Shown: in pieces, positions 35,913-45,230 of the stretch
How positions within the stretch are numbered: position 1 is the stretch's first letter
How the letters are laid out: every line of letters starts with the position of its first letter
DNA from: JAFGPS01 sp964628465
GTDB taxonomy: Bacteria; Planctomycetota; Phycisphaerae; Sedimentisphaerales; Anaerobacaceae
Assembly: GCA_964628465.1 (NCBI GenBank)
Contig: CAZVOA010000007.1
Location: 1-64,000 of the forward strand
Direction of reading: 5' to 3'
Length of the DNA: 64,000 nt
Notes under the pieces: generated by a model
What the model saw: only the letters and a program-made list of their open reading frames with translations
Told to the model about the DNA's origin: nothing
Databases searched by the model: none
Translations under genes and position numbers: made by a program

Positions 35913-36035
35913 AAACAAATAAAAATGACCGAGAGCGGAAATTGGGTCTGTCGAACGCTCTCGGCCTTAGTGAAGGAAAACACAAATCAGTCTGAGTCTA
36001 TATAGAAGGTAAATCTCGACATGTTTTTGTTGACT
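35913..36035 (-). ncRNA. Candidate small RNA element, copy 3
   Basis: On the minus strand, AGTCAACAAAAACA (from 36035) and TCGAGA are followed, 31 nt from the motif start, by TATATA (36004-35999). After 32 more nt, which end in CTTCACTAA, an 11-bp hairpin (GGCCGAGAGCG / CGCTCTCGGTC, one G-U, 18-nt loop, 35966-35927) and a U-rich tail ATTTTTATTTGTTT follow. The predicted transcript is about 35992 to 35915. Spacing and paired positions match copies 1 and 2. The rest of the 35895-36307 gap is A/T-rich with no ORF; the opposite strand has a possible TTGACT-N17-TAACAT promoter (36030-36058) for the efflux operon. Confidence 0.65.
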
Positions 36036-36307
36036 CTTTTTAAAAGAATTTTTAACATTTACGAAAATTTTCTTTTCCTTCCACTCAAAATGTTAAAAAA
36101 AAGTCGTTTTTCTTTCTTGAGCGATGGCAAAGGAAATTTTTTCCAAAAAAAAGGAAATTTCTTGATTTAGGCAAACACTTGTTTTAAACTACTGTATAAA
36201 ACGACCGTTTATGGGTATTATTGTATTTGTAATAAATGAGAGAGAAATATTGTATAACTGCTAAGTTGTTATATAGTCGATAATTATGATGATTTGGAAA
36301 ATTATTT

Positions 36308-37417
36308 ATGAAAAAACAAAACGAAGAAAATATAGTTAAAGAAAAACACGGAAACTGGTTTGTTCGCAATATTATTAAGCTTGTAATAGTTTTTGCGGCG
36401 ATAGCTGGAATAACTTTTATTGGCAAAATACCTAAAAAAGAAAATACTACTGAAGCTTCTGTTGCACCGCCGGTAAATATAAAAGTAATGAATATTGTTC
36501 CGAAGCCGGAGTTTGCTGATACATTTGGACTTCCAGCAGTGGTTGAACCGAACAGGATAGTTACGATTTCAACTGAAATTGAAGGGCGGATTGAAAGAAT
36601 TCCAGTTAGAGAAGGCACTGTTGTCGAGAAGGGTGCTTTGCTTATAAAGCTTAATACGGATTTGCTTGTGCCGCAGTATGAAGTGGCTGAATCTCAGGTT
36701 AAAAGAGATGAAATCGAATATAAGCGCATGACGAATCTTGCCAAGGGTGAAGCTATCGCGCAAAGCGATTTGGACAACGCCAAGACAAAGCTTGACATCA
36801 GCAGGGCGCAGTACAATGAAATCAAGGCCAGGCTTGAGCGGGCAAGTATATATGCTCCAACGAGCGGTGTATTAAATCAGATTCTGGTTGAGGAAGGTGA
36901 GTATATTTCTCCAGGGGCACCAGTAGCTGAAATTGTGGATAATGACACGGTTAAAGTTGTAGTAGAAATCCCGGAACGTGATATTTCTTTCTTTAGCAAA
37001 GGTGAGAAAGCAGAAGTTCATGCCGATTTCAAAAACCAGAAAAAAGTCATAGAAGGAGAAATTACATTTATAAGCGTTCTTGCGGACAACCTTACGCGTT
37101 CAACGCGAATAGAGATAACACTCCCGAACGAAGAAAAATGTTTTCATAGCGGCCAGATTGTGAACGCTGTTCTTACAAGACAGATTCTTAAAAATGTTAT
37201 TATGGTTCCGCTTGCCGCTGTGATTCCTATGGAAAACGGAAATGCTGTATATGTTGCCAATTCCACTACCGCGAAAAGACGTGACGTTGAAATTGGAATT
37301 ATCAAAGGAGACGAAGTCCAGATAAAAAGCGGTTTACAAGAGAATGAGGCTTTAATTATATCAGGACATCGTTTTGTTGTTCCGGGACAAACAGTTAATA
37401 TAGTCGAAAAGGATTAA
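36308..37417 (+). CDS. RND efflux periplasmic adaptor (membrane fusion protein)
   Basis: This 369-residue protein has one N-terminal membrane helix (residues about 20-38) and then the HlyD/AcrA-type adaptor order. A beta-barrel/lipoyl half (TEIEGRIERIPVREGTVVEKGALLIKLN), an alpha-hairpin (VAESQVKRDEIEYKRMTNLAKGEAIAQSDLDNAKTKLDISRAQYNEIKARLERA), the second lipoyl half (IYAPTSGVLNQILVEEGEYISPGAPVAEI) and a beta-barrel are visible. It bridges the inner-membrane RND pump encoded 9 bp downstream to an outer-membrane channel, which is not in the window. Cargo is unknown. Confidence 0.92.
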   Translation: MKKQNEENIVKEKHGNWFVRNIIKLVIVFAAIAGITFIGKIPKKENTTEASVAPPVNIKVMNIVPKPEFADTFGLPAVVEPNRIVTISTEIEGRIERIPVREGTVVEKGALLIKLNTDLLVPQYEVAESQVKRDEIEYKRMTNLAKGEAIAQSDLDNAKTKLDISRAQYNEIKARLERASIYAPTSGVLNQILVEEGEYISPGAPVAEIVDNDTVKVVVEIPERDISFFSKGEKAEVHADFKNQKKVIEGEITFISVLADNLTRSTRIEITLPNEEKCFHSGQIVNAVLTRQILKNVIMVPLAAVIPMENGNAVYVANSTTAKRRDVEIGIIKGDEVQIKSGLQENEALIISGHRFVVPGQTVNIVEKD

Positions 37418-37426
37418 TAAAATATT

Positions 37427-40400
37427 ATGTTACTTACAGATGTTGCCATAAAAAACAAAACTACTGTAACAATGATTGGACTTATTATTGTTATAGCGGG
37501 AGTCTATAGTTATATTACATTGCCGCGTGAAGCTTTTCCTGATATTCCAATTCCTCAGATTATGATAAGTACCATGCACGAAGGTATTTCGCCAGAGGAT
37601 ATCGAAACATCTATTACGATGAAAATTGAAAAAGAGCTTAACAGCATAAGCGGCGTAAAAGAAATTACTTCAAGCAGCGCCGAAGGGCTTTCGCTGATAA
37701 GCGTAGAATTTACGCCTGATGTACCGACTAACGTTGCGTTGCAGCGTGTCAGGGACAGGGTTGATATAGCCAAAGGTGATTTACCAATAGATGCCGAAGA
37801 ACCTATTATTACAGAAATTAATCTTGCGGAATTGCCGGTTATTTATATTAGTATTTCTGGTGATGTCTCGCCGGTTCAGCTTAAAGGAATTGCCGATGCC
37901 CTGCAGGACCAGATAGAAATGGTTCCGGGTGTTTTGAAGGTTGAAATTACGGGCGACCTGGAGCCGGAGATAAGGTTGGAATTTTATCCGGACCGACTGG
38001 CTATGTATAACCTGACTGTTGCAGAAATACTCGCGTTGATTCCTTCGGAAAATGTTAATATTTCCGCGGGAAGCCTTGAAACCAAGGGTACAAAATTTAA
38101 TATTAGAGTTCCTGCTGAGCTTGTAACCGCGGAAGAAGTAGATCATCTTCTGCTGACAGTTCGTGATGGTAAGCCTATTTATTTAGCGGATGTCGCAAAT
38201 GTACGGGCGGCGTTCAAAGACAGAAGCACTTATTCACGTCATAATGGCCGAGACAATATCACTCTTAGTGTTCAAAAACGTGCCGGTGCGAATGTTGTTT
38301 TTGTATCAGATTATATAAAGGCGATAATTAACCGTGCGCAACAAGAAGCGCCTGGGGCATTGGAGTTTGATATAACTTATGATATGGCAAAATATATACG
38401 CAGTACAGTAGCTGACCTCGAGAATAATATCATGGCGGCATTAATTATGGTCGTGGTTATTTTGCTGCTCTTTTTGGGTTTCAGGACTTCGATTATTGTC
38501 GCGATGATTATACCTTTGAGTATGCTTATTACTTTCTGCCTGATTCAGGCTTTGGGATTTACATTGAATATGATAGTACTGTTTTCCCTTGTTCTGGTTC
38601 TTGGTATGCTGGTCGATAACGCTATCGTTATTACAGAAAATATTTTCAGGTATATACACCTCGGATATAATCGGATTGACGCATCTATTCTTGGCGCGAG
38701 AGAAGTAGCATGGCCTGTTGTGACTTCGACGCTTACGACAGTATGCGCGTTTTTCCCGATGATATTCTGGCCGGGGATGATGGGCGAGTTCATGAAATAT
38801 CTGCCCATTACATTGTCACTTGGTCTTTTAGCTTCATTGTTTGTTGCTTTGGTTTTCAGCCCGGTTATATGTTCAATATTTATCAGCAGAATACATGAAG
38901 AAAAAAATAAGGAAAGCTGGTTCCTCGGCTTGTATAGAAAATTTCAAATGTTAGCTCTAAAAAATCCAGGGATCACTCTTTTCATTGCTTTTTGCCTTTT
39001 GTTTTCTGTGGCTGCACTGTATGGGAAAATTGGTAAAGGAACTGAATTTTTCCCAAGCGGTGACCCGGAAAGAGCGACAGTTAGTGTACGCGCACCGCAG
39101 GGTACGAATATAAACGAGACTGACAGAATTGTGAGTTTGCTTGAAGAACGTATTCAGCCATATATGAAATATATTGATCATATGGTGACAAATGTTGGTT
39201 CCGCAGGTGGAGAAATGAATCTCGTCGCCAGTGCCGGCGGCCCGCACCTGGCAAACATTACATTGACGTTTTACGATTACGCAGAAAGGGAACGTCCATC
39301 TATGGATGTCATCGCGGATATTAGAAGGGATATTTCTGATATTCATGGGGCCGAGATAAAAATTCAGGAAGAAGAAGATGGTCCTCCGGCAGGCGCTCCT
39401 ATTTCAGTGCGTATAATGGGTGAAAATTTTAAAACTCTTGAGGAACTCAGCGGCAAGGCTCAGCGATTAATTGCCGGTGTCCCGAACGTTATCAATCTCA
39501 GGAGCGATCTCGAAGCGACACGGCCGGAATTGAATTTTACGGTTGACAGGAGAACCGCGATGCTGCTTGGTGTGAATACCGCGGTAGTAGGAAACTTCCT
39601 GAAAATGGCGGTTTTTGGTTCGAGAGTAGGGAGCTACCGCGAATATAATGATGAATACGATATAACCGTAAGGCTTCCATTCGACAGAAGAAGCAATATT
39701 GACGAGATGAGTTTGTTACAGGTTCCAAACGCCGCTGGACGCGCAGTACCGTTAAGCACCCTTGGTAAATTTACGTATAAGGGGGGATTCGGAACAATTA
39801 ACAGAGTTGACCAGAAACGCACAGTGACTTTGACCGGCGATACAGAAGGACGTCTCAGTTCGGAAGTGCTTCTTGATGTCCAGCGTGGACTTAGTCCGTT
39901 AGGCGATCCGAAACTCTTTGAAAAGGATATTATAGATTGGGAAGCTTTGCGCAATAAACTTTTGAATGCACAAAACAATGCTGATGGATCAGGTATAATT
40001 GGAAAAATATGGAAAGTTCTTTCAGAGCGAAAGTTATTTGGTAAAAATAATTCAAAAATGCTTCTTAAAGCTCTTGAATCTGAGCAATTTAGTGAAGAAG
40101 AAAAAAAGCAAGTTCTTGAATTGTTAAATAAAGCAATTTCAGACCCTTATTTATATGAAACTGAGGATTTACAAAGTGGCGATTTACCGCCTATAGTAGC
40201 AGAGTTGCTCAAACAAGAACGAGGACTTACCAAAGATGAAGTGCAGTTCTTAAATAGACAGTCACTTATTCTGGCAATGCCAGATATTATTGCACCAGTT
40301 TCATTCTTTGAAATGCCTGATGGTTATACAATTGATTATGCCGGTGAGCAGGAAACTCAGGAAGAATCAGAAGCTTTTCTCAGCAAAGCATTTGGTATAG

Positions 40401-40969
40401 CATTGTTTTTGGTTACACTTGTTCTGGTGGCACAGTTTAATTCTATCAGAGTTCCTTTGATTATTATTACGACTGTAATATTATCACTTATCGGGGCACT
40501 CATTGGATTGCTTGTCTGCGATTTACCTTTCGGTATTATTATGACGGGTATTGGTGTGATAAGCCTTGCCGGAGTTGTTGTTAATAATGCTATTGTATTA
40601 TTAGCTTATACACAACAGTTACAGCAGCGGGGCATGGATTTGATTTCGGCAGCCGCGGAAGCGGGCGTGACGCGTTTGCGTCCTGTTCTGCTGACCGCCG
40701 CAACGACTATAATCGGATTAATACCAATGGCAATTGGAATTTCTTACGATTTTCATACATTTGAATGGGCAACAAAAAGCGAATCGACCCAATGGTGGAA
40801 AAATATGGCGGTTGTTGTTATTTTCGGCCTTGGTTTCGCGACACTGCTTACATTAGTAGTTGTACCATCGCTATATGTTCTGTTGACACGCATGGCAAAC
40901 TTTTTCGGGATAAAAGATAAACCGGTTGAAACCCCTGTGATCGTCGACACTAAGGTGTCAACTTTGTAA
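37427..40969 (+). CDS. RND family efflux pump permease with an extra internal segment
   Basis: This 1180-residue inner-membrane protein has the twelve-helix AcrB/MMPL-like fold. The N-terminal YSYITLPREAFPDIPIPQI, the helix-4 acidic motif LVLGMLVDNAIVITENIFRYI, the two large periplasmic loops, and GIGVISLAGVVVNNAIVLLAYTQ plus RLRPVLLTAATTIIGLIP in the second half are typical. It is longer than usual (about 1040) because of an extra, charged, helical segment at residues about 828-948, rich in Lys/Glu/Leu and visibly AT-rich in DNA. It exports compounds by proton antiport with the upstream adaptor. The insertion lies in the second periplasmic loop and may change partner or substrate. Confidence 0.93.
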   Translation: MLLTDVAIKNKTTVTMIGLIIVIAGVYSYITLPREAFPDIPIPQIMISTMHEGISPEDIETSITMKIEKELNSISGVKEITSSSAEGLSLISVEFTPDVPTNVALQRVRDRVDIAKGDLPIDAEEPIITEINLAELPVIYISISGDVSPVQLKGIADALQDQIEMVPGVLKVEITGDLEPEIRLEFYPDRLAMYNLTVAEILALIPSENVNISAGSLETKGTKFNIRVPAELVTAEEVDHLLLTVRDGKPIYLADVANVRAAFKDRSTYSRHNGRDNITLSVQKRAGANVVFVSDYIKAIINRAQQEAPGALEFDITYDMAKYIRSTVADLENNIMAALIMVVVILLLFLGFRTSIIVAMIIPLSMLITFCLIQALGFTLNMIVLFSLVLVLGMLVDNAIVITENIFRYIHLGYNRIDASILGAREVAWPVVTSTLTTVCAFFPMIFWPGMMGEFMKYLPITLSLGLLASLFVALVFSPVICSIFISRIHEEKNKESWFLGLYRKFQMLALKNPGITLFIAFCLLFSVAALYGKIGKGTEFFPSGDPERATVSVRAPQGTNINETDRIVSLLEERIQPYMKYIDHMVTNVGSAGGEMNLVASAGGPHLANITLTFYDYAERERPSMDVIADIRRDISDIHGAEIKIQEEEDGPPAGAPISVRIMGENFKTLEELSGKAQRLIAGVPNVINLRSDLEATRPELNFTVDRRTAMLLGVNTAVVGNFLKMAVFGSRVGSYREYNDEYDITVRLPFDRRSNIDEMSLLQVPNAAGRAVPLSTLGKFTYKGGFGTINRVDQKRTVTLTGDTEGRLSSEVLLDVQRGLSPLGDPKLFEKDIIDWEALRNKLLNAQNNADGSGIIGKIWKVLSERKLFGKNNSKMLLKALESEQFSEEEKKQVLELLNKAISDPYLYETEDLQSGDLPPIVAELLKQERGLTKDEVQFLNRQSLILAMPDIIAPVSFFEMPDGYTIDYAGEQETQEESEAFLSKAFGIALFLVTLVLVAQFNSIRVPLIIITTVILSLIGALIGLLVCDLPFGIIMTGIGVISLAGVVVNNAIVLLAYTQQLQQRGMDLISAAAEAGVTRLRPVLLTAATTIIGLIPMAIGISYDFHTFEWATKSESTQWWKNMAVVVIFGLGFATLLTLVVVPSLYVLLTRMANFFGIKDKPVETPVIVDTKVSTL

Positions 40970-40978
40970 GGATTTTTA

Positions 40979-41016
40979 CAGAAGGTAACTGTTTTTAAGA
41001 ATACAGTTACCTTCTG
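40979..41016. terminator. Bidirectional hairpin between the RND pump and pyrE
   Basis: CAGAAGGTAACTG pairs perfectly with CAGTTACCTTCTG (13 bp) over a 12-nt loop, 10 bp after the pump stop and 31 bp from the convergent pyrE stop. U-tracts are moderate on both sides. Confidence 0.75.
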
Positions 41017-41046
41017 ATTATTTCGTATAATGATAGGGGGGTATTG

Positions 41047-41574
41047 CTATTGGTCAACTATACCAAGGTCTTCTTTTGTGATTATACTGTCGAAAACATA
41101 ACCTGCCGCGGTAATATTTTCTCTTGCGCCTTGTTTGCGGTCAATTACAGCTACAATTTTTTTAATAGAAGCTCCAGCCTCGGTAATGATTTTAGCCGCC
41201 TCAAGAACCTGGCCGCCGGTGGTTGCGATATCTTCCACGAGTAAAACCACGTCTCCGGCTTTGAGTACGCCTTCGACCATTTTACCTGTACCGTAACCTT
41301 TTTTGCTGTTACGAACTATTATCCATTTCTTGCCTGTTTCCATAGCTGTCGCCGCCGCCAATGCTACTCCACCCAACTCCGCACCGGCAATTAAAGTGAC
41401 ATTATCTTCCGCGTGCTTCGCGAATTCCTGACCGAGTGCCTTAAGTATATCCGGGCATGTCTCGAAAAGATATTTATCAAGATAATATTTACTTTTTTTC
41501 CCGCTGCGTAATATAAAATCACCTTCAAGGTACGCTGTTTCTTTAATACGCTTTATCAGTTCTTTTTTAGTCAT
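41047..41574 (-). CDS. pyrE: Orotate phosphoribosyltransferase
   Basis: This 175-residue protein has the PRPP-binding motif VLLVEDIATTGGQVLEAAKII and the N-terminal GDFILRSGKKSKYYLDKY typical of PyrE; GAELGGVALAAATAMETGKKW precedes the catalytic loop. It joins orotate to PRPP to make OMP in pyrimidine synthesis. It is slightly shorter than E. coli PyrE but complete for the short class. It lies 15 bp after purB, at the end of a minus-strand unit. AAGG lies about 10 nt before the ATG. Confidence 0.95.
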   Translation of the reverse strand: MTKKELIKRIKETAYLEGDFILRSGKKSKYYLDKYLFETCPDILKALGQEFAKHAEDNVTLIAGAELGGVALAAATAMETGKKWIIVRNSKKGYGTGKMVEGVLKAGDVVLLVEDIATTGGQVLEAAKIITEAGASIKKIVAVIDRKQGARENITAAGYVFDSIITKEDLGIVDQ

Positions 41575-41589
41575 AATTTATGCCTTGTT

Positions 41590-43023
41590 TTAAACGTTAA
41601 GTTCGGATTTTCTGTTAAGTTCTTTTTGGTATTTTTTACAAATCGGATTTACTACACCTTTTACGAATTCATCGACCTGTTGTTTGGCCCGGCCTATGTA
41701 TTTTTGTGGATTTAATACTTTCGTAAAATCTACCTTCGTGAAATCCATATCTGCTTTAAGACGGTCGATTAAATCGTTTGGTCTGCCGAATTGTTTTACC
41801 TGGGCCGCGGCTGCGTGTGAATGAAGTCTTATCTTCTCGTGTAATAGCTGCCTGTTGCCGCCTGCTTTTACCGCTGCCATTAAAATATTTTCCGTAGCCA
41901 TAAAAGGCAGTTCCGCATCGACATGAGAAGCAATTACCTGCGGATAAACAACAAGGCCGTCGGCGACATTTATAAGAATTTGTAAAATTCCATCCACCGC
42001 AAGAAAAGCTTCAGGAATTACAATACGTTTATTTGCTGAATCGTCGAGTGTTCTTTCGAGCCACTGTTCGCTTGCGGTCATAGCAGGGCTTGTCGCAAGG
42101 CTCAACACGAATCTGCTTAGCGCGGTTGTTCTCTCGCATCGCATGGGATTTCTTTTATAAGCCATAGCGGAAGAACCTATCTGGCTTTTTTCAAATGGTT
42201 CTTCAATTTCTTTCAGATTTGCCAACAGTCTTATATCATTGCACATTTTGTGTGCCGATTGCGCAATCAACGCGAGAGTGTTTACGATTTGTGTGTCTGT
42301 TTTACGCTGATAGGTCTGGCCTGTCACCGCGCAGATTTTTTTGAATCCGAACGCGTCTGCGACCGCTTTATCAAGTTGTTTAACTTTTGTATGATTACCT
42401 TCAAATAATTCGAGAAAAGACGCCTGTGTTCCTGTAGTTCCTTTTACGCCGCGGAAAAGTATCTCGTTTATTCTGTATTCGATTTCCTGCAAATCCAGAA
42501 CGAACTCATAACACCATAACGTGGCTCTTTTTCCGACTGTTGTTAATTGAGCGGGCTGATAGTGGGTAAAGCCAAGTGTCGGCATGTCACTGTATTTTGT
42601 CGCGAATTTGGCAAGCAGATTTATTACCGCCGCGAGTTTAGCCGCGATTAACCACATAGCTTCCCGCATTATTAACAAATCGGCATTGTCACCGATATAA
42701 CAGCTTGTAGCGCCGAGGTGAATAATCGGAGCGGCTTTCGGAGCGACATCACCGAAAGTATATACGTGAGCCATTACATCGTGACGGAATTTCTTTTCGT
42801 ATTCCGCCGCTTTTTTGAAATCGATATCGTCAAGATGTTTCGCCATTTGCTTTATCTGGCTGTCGCTGATTTTTAATCCAAGCTTTTTTTCCGCTTTGGC
42901 CAGTTCGAGCCAGAGCTTTCGCCATGTACTGAATTTCTTCTGTGCCCCGAAAAGCGCAGACATTTCCGGCGAAGCATTTCTTTCCACTAACGGGCTTACA
43001 TAAATATTATAATTATCTGTCAT
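41590..43023 (-). CDS. purB: Adenylosuccinate lyase
   Basis: This 477-residue protein matches PurB of the long class: FRHDVMAHVYTFG, IHLGATSCYIGDNADL, LGFTHYQPAQLTTVGKRATLW, GVKGTTGTQASF, and the signature GSSAMAYKRNPMRCE containing the catalytic Ser loop. It releases fumarate in two purine-synthesis steps. It sits 20 bp downstream of the aldo/keto reductase gene and 15 bp upstream of pyrE. Both it and the reductase gene are preceded by ATTGGTGAAC, a GGTGA-type ribosome-binding site. Confidence 0.96.
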   Translation of the reverse strand: MTDNYNIYVSPLVERNASPEMSALFGAQKKFSTWRKLWLELAKAEKKLGLKISDSQIKQMAKHLDDIDFKKAAEYEKKFRHDVMAHVYTFGDVAPKAAPIIHLGATSCYIGDNADLLIMREAMWLIAAKLAAVINLLAKFATKYSDMPTLGFTHYQPAQLTTVGKRATLWCYEFVLDLQEIEYRINEILFRGVKGTTGTQASFLELFEGNHTKVKQLDKAVADAFGFKKICAVTGQTYQRKTDTQIVNTLALIAQSAHKMCNDIRLLANLKEIEEPFEKSQIGSSAMAYKRNPMRCERTTALSRFVLSLATSPAMTASEQWLERTLDDSANKRIVIPEAFLAVDGILQILINVADGLVVYPQVIASHVDAELPFMATENILMAAVKAGGNRQLLHEKIRLHSHAAAAQVKQFGRPNDLIDRLKADMDFTKVDFTKVLNPQKYIGRAKQQVDEFVKGVVNPICKKYQKELNRKSELNV

Positions 43024-43043
43024 CGTTCACCAATAATTTAAAG

Positions 43044-44009
43044 TTAAGATACTTTTTTCTGAAACGTTTCAAGAAGTATTTCAATTTCCTCGATATCGTC
43101 TTTACTTAAATTCCAGTTCGAAGCGGGTGCGGTTTCGATAATCTGCTTTGGTTTTCTGGCTCCGACAATAGCGGCTGTAACCTCCGGCTTGCGAAGAACC
43201 CAGCTTATCGCCAACTGGGAGCATGTCTTGCCGTTACGCTCTGCGATTTTCTTGAGTCGTTCGACAAGTTCAATCGCGGCACTGAATCGCGGCTCTTGGA
43301 AATCCGGGCTTCGTAACCTGTGGTCATCCGGCGCGAGAGTTTTAAGATAATCCTTGCTGAATTTTCCCGTGAGCAATCCTCTTTGCATCGGGCTGTATGC
43401 GACAACGCCAATTTTATTTTTTGCACAATAATCAAGCAGTTCATCTTCAACTTTGCGATTGAGCATACTATAAGGCGGCTGCGAAGATGAAACCTTACCC
43501 ATTTTACGAACTCGTTCGAGTTGTTCTATGTTGAAATTTGATACGCCCAGATAACGCACCTTACCTTCATCGAGAAGTTTTAGCATTTCTTCCCAGGCTT
43601 CCTCGACATCCTCATTAGGGTCAGGCCAGTGCATCTGGTACAGGTCGATTACTTCAATGTTAAGCCGTTTTAAGCTGTTGATACATTCCTGCCTGATACT
43701 TTCTTTCTTCAGACATGTTATTTTTTGCCTTTTTTCGTTCCAGAGTATTCCGCATTTTGTCGCGATTAGCGGCTTGAAATTACTTTGTTTCAAAGCCTGT
43801 GCGATAAGCTCTTCGGAATGACCAAGCCCATAAGCAGGGGCGGTATCAATCCAGTTTATACCGGCTTCCATAGCCGCTAAAACCGCTCCGATAGCTTCGC
43901 CGTCATCCTGAGGACCCCAGCCGAATTCCCACGGTCCGCCCATCGCCCATGTACCAAGCCCGACCGTAGTTAATTTCAAATCGGTTGTTCCCAATCTTCT
44001 TTTTTGCAT
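43044..44009 (-). CDS. Aldo/keto reductase
   Basis: This 321-residue TIM-barrel NADPH-dependent reductase shows RRLGTTDLKLTTVGLGTWAMGG at the N-terminus and the catalytic Asp/Tyr region NWIDTAPAYGLGHSEELIAQAL. IDLYQMHWPDPN, VRYLGVSNFNIEQLERV, VAYSPMQRGLLTGKF and the cofactor-binding VTAAIVGARKPKQI follow. The physiological substrate is unknown; such enzymes reduce aldehydes or sugars. It leads the purB-pyrE unit, although the functional link to nucleotide synthesis is not obvious. A promoter lies about 40 nt upstream. Confidence 0.92.
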   Translation of the reverse strand: MQKRRLGTTDLKLTTVGLGTWAMGGPWEFGWGPQDDGEAIGAVLAAMEAGINWIDTAPAYGLGHSEELIAQALKQSNFKPLIATKCGILWNEKRQKITCLKKESIRQECINSLKRLNIEVIDLYQMHWPDPNEDVEEAWEEMLKLLDEGKVRYLGVSNFNIEQLERVRKMGKVSSSQPPYSMLNRKVEDELLDYCAKNKIGVVAYSPMQRGLLTGKFSKDYLKTLAPDDHRLRSPDFQEPRFSAAIELVERLKKIAERNGKTCSQLAISWVLRKPEVTAAIVGARKPKQIIETAPASNWNLSKDDIEEIEILLETFQKKVS

Positions 44010-44048
44010 AGTTCACCAATCCTATATTAACTTCCAATTACGATGTAT

Positions 44049-44077
44049 AGCATATTATTAAATAGGCTGGTTATCAA
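44049..44077 (-). promoter_or_regulatory. Promoter of the aldo/keto reductase-purB-pyrE unit
   Basis: On the minus strand TTGATA and TATGCT are spaced by 17 nt, 40 nt before the start codon. Confidence 0.45.
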
Positions 44078-44111
44078 TACTTTTATGCCGGGAAATGTGT
44101 ATAAATAAAGC

Positions 44112-44136
44112 GGGCTGCAGAAACAATCTGCAGCCC
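44112..44136 (-). terminator. Terminator after the PEP-CTERM gene
   Basis: A perfect 9-bp stem GGGCTGCAG/CTGCAGCCC with a 7-nt loop is followed on the minus strand by GCTTTATTTAT. Confidence 0.7.
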
Positions 44137-44167
44137 ATGTGTTAGGAGATAGTTTAAGAAAATGTTT

Positions 44168-44911
44168 TTAAGCTCTTTGTTTTCTTTTCAACAGTACTAA
44201 TGAGCCTGCGCTTAGCAGGATTATTGTCATAGGTTCAGGTACAGCTACGAGATAATTCTGTCCATCTATGTTGAATACTCTTAAATCTGTTCTTGGCCCT
44301 GTTCCATCAAGAGAATGCAGCCATGTGTTTGCAACAGAAGCATAGGTATAATCCGCTGCAAATCCGCTGCTTCCCGGTGTTCCATCTACAGTGACATCCC
44401 AGTTTAATGAAGTTCCGCTATAATCTTCATAGACGATTTCCCATACCGCCAATGCAAATATAGCGGCTTTAGCGTTTTGTGCGCTTGTGTTATAAACACT
44501 TGACCAGCTTGGATCGTAATATCGTCCCCAGAGTTCCTGCAAAAATTTTTGTTTTGTCAGGCCCAGTTCACCGCCAAGAAATGACGCATTAGCGGGCATA
44601 AGAACGTCATAGGTTTTAATAGGATTACTGGGGTATTCATCGGTTAATCCCATACTGAATGTGCCGAGTACATCATAATTTGTCCAGAGGTTTCCCTGGC
44701 CGGTTCCATAGAGTTTTTGAAACATCTCATTACCCGCATACATACTCGTTCCCTCGGCTGTACCTCCCCAAACGGTTACTATATCTCTTGCTCCGATTCC
44801 TGAGTATAATAAATCCGCAGTACCAAGAACAGTAGCATTAGCTAAACACGGCAGAAACAGGACGATTGATAAAAATATTAGTCCTGATTTTCTAAGTGAT
44901 GTAAGTTTCAT
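44168..44911 (-). CDS. PEP-CTERM sorting-domain exported protein
   Basis: From the ATG at 44911, preceded by GGGGAAGAAA, this is a 247-residue protein with an N-terminal signal peptide (cleavage near ANA-TV). Its C-terminus carries a PEP-CTERM sorting signal: VPEPM, a hydrophobic helix and a basic KRKQRA tail. Such proteins are processed by an exosortase and are often surface or biofilm proteins; no exosortase gene is in the window. The central part (GADLLYSGIGARDI-like, with many Gly, Ser, Asn and aromatic residues) resembles no family I recognise. A run of seven G lies in its ribosome-binding region. An upstream TTG start at 44986 would precede the signal peptide and is rejected. Confidence 0.82.
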   Translation of the reverse strand: MKLTSLRKSGLIFLSIVLFLPCLANATVLGTADLLYSGIGARDIVTVWGGTAEGTSMYAGNEMFQKLYGTGQGNLWTNYDVLGTFSMGLTDEYPSNPIKTYDVLMPANASFLGGELGLTKQKFLQELWGRYYDPSWSSVYNTSAQNAKAAIFALAVWEIVYEDYSGTSLNWDVTVDGTPGSSGFAADYTYASVANTWLHSLDGTGPRTDLRVFNIDGQNYLVAVPEPMTIILLSAGSLVLLKRKQRA

Positions 44912-45230
44912 TTTCTTCCCCCCCAAACCGATATAGTTATTGATGATTGAAAATCTAATCACTAACCACAATTCACTAATAACCAATTATTATTAAATCG
45001 GGTACCCAAAGATATGATTTTTTGAGAACCCCCCATTTCTAATTATTCGCTTCAATTACTTATTATGTGTTTAGTTTATCTCATTGTGTTAAAAAAGTCA
45101 AGATTTATTTGTTTTCTTTGGGGTAAATTGGGGAACTTTAAAAAAAATATATCAATTTGTATTAGAATAAGGAATATTTTGGGACTTTTAGAAAAAATAT
45201 TTAGTTTTTTTCAAAAATATTAAAAAAAAT

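Noticed and set aside
36021..36058. The RNA-element motif acting only as a promoter in the opposite direction (TTGACT on the other strand)
   Set aside because: A matching -10 box at 17 nt is fair only for copy 3 (TAACAT) and poor for copies 1 and 2, while the hairpin direction and -10 spacing are consistent in all three for the chosen strand. A secondary role for copy 3 remains possible.
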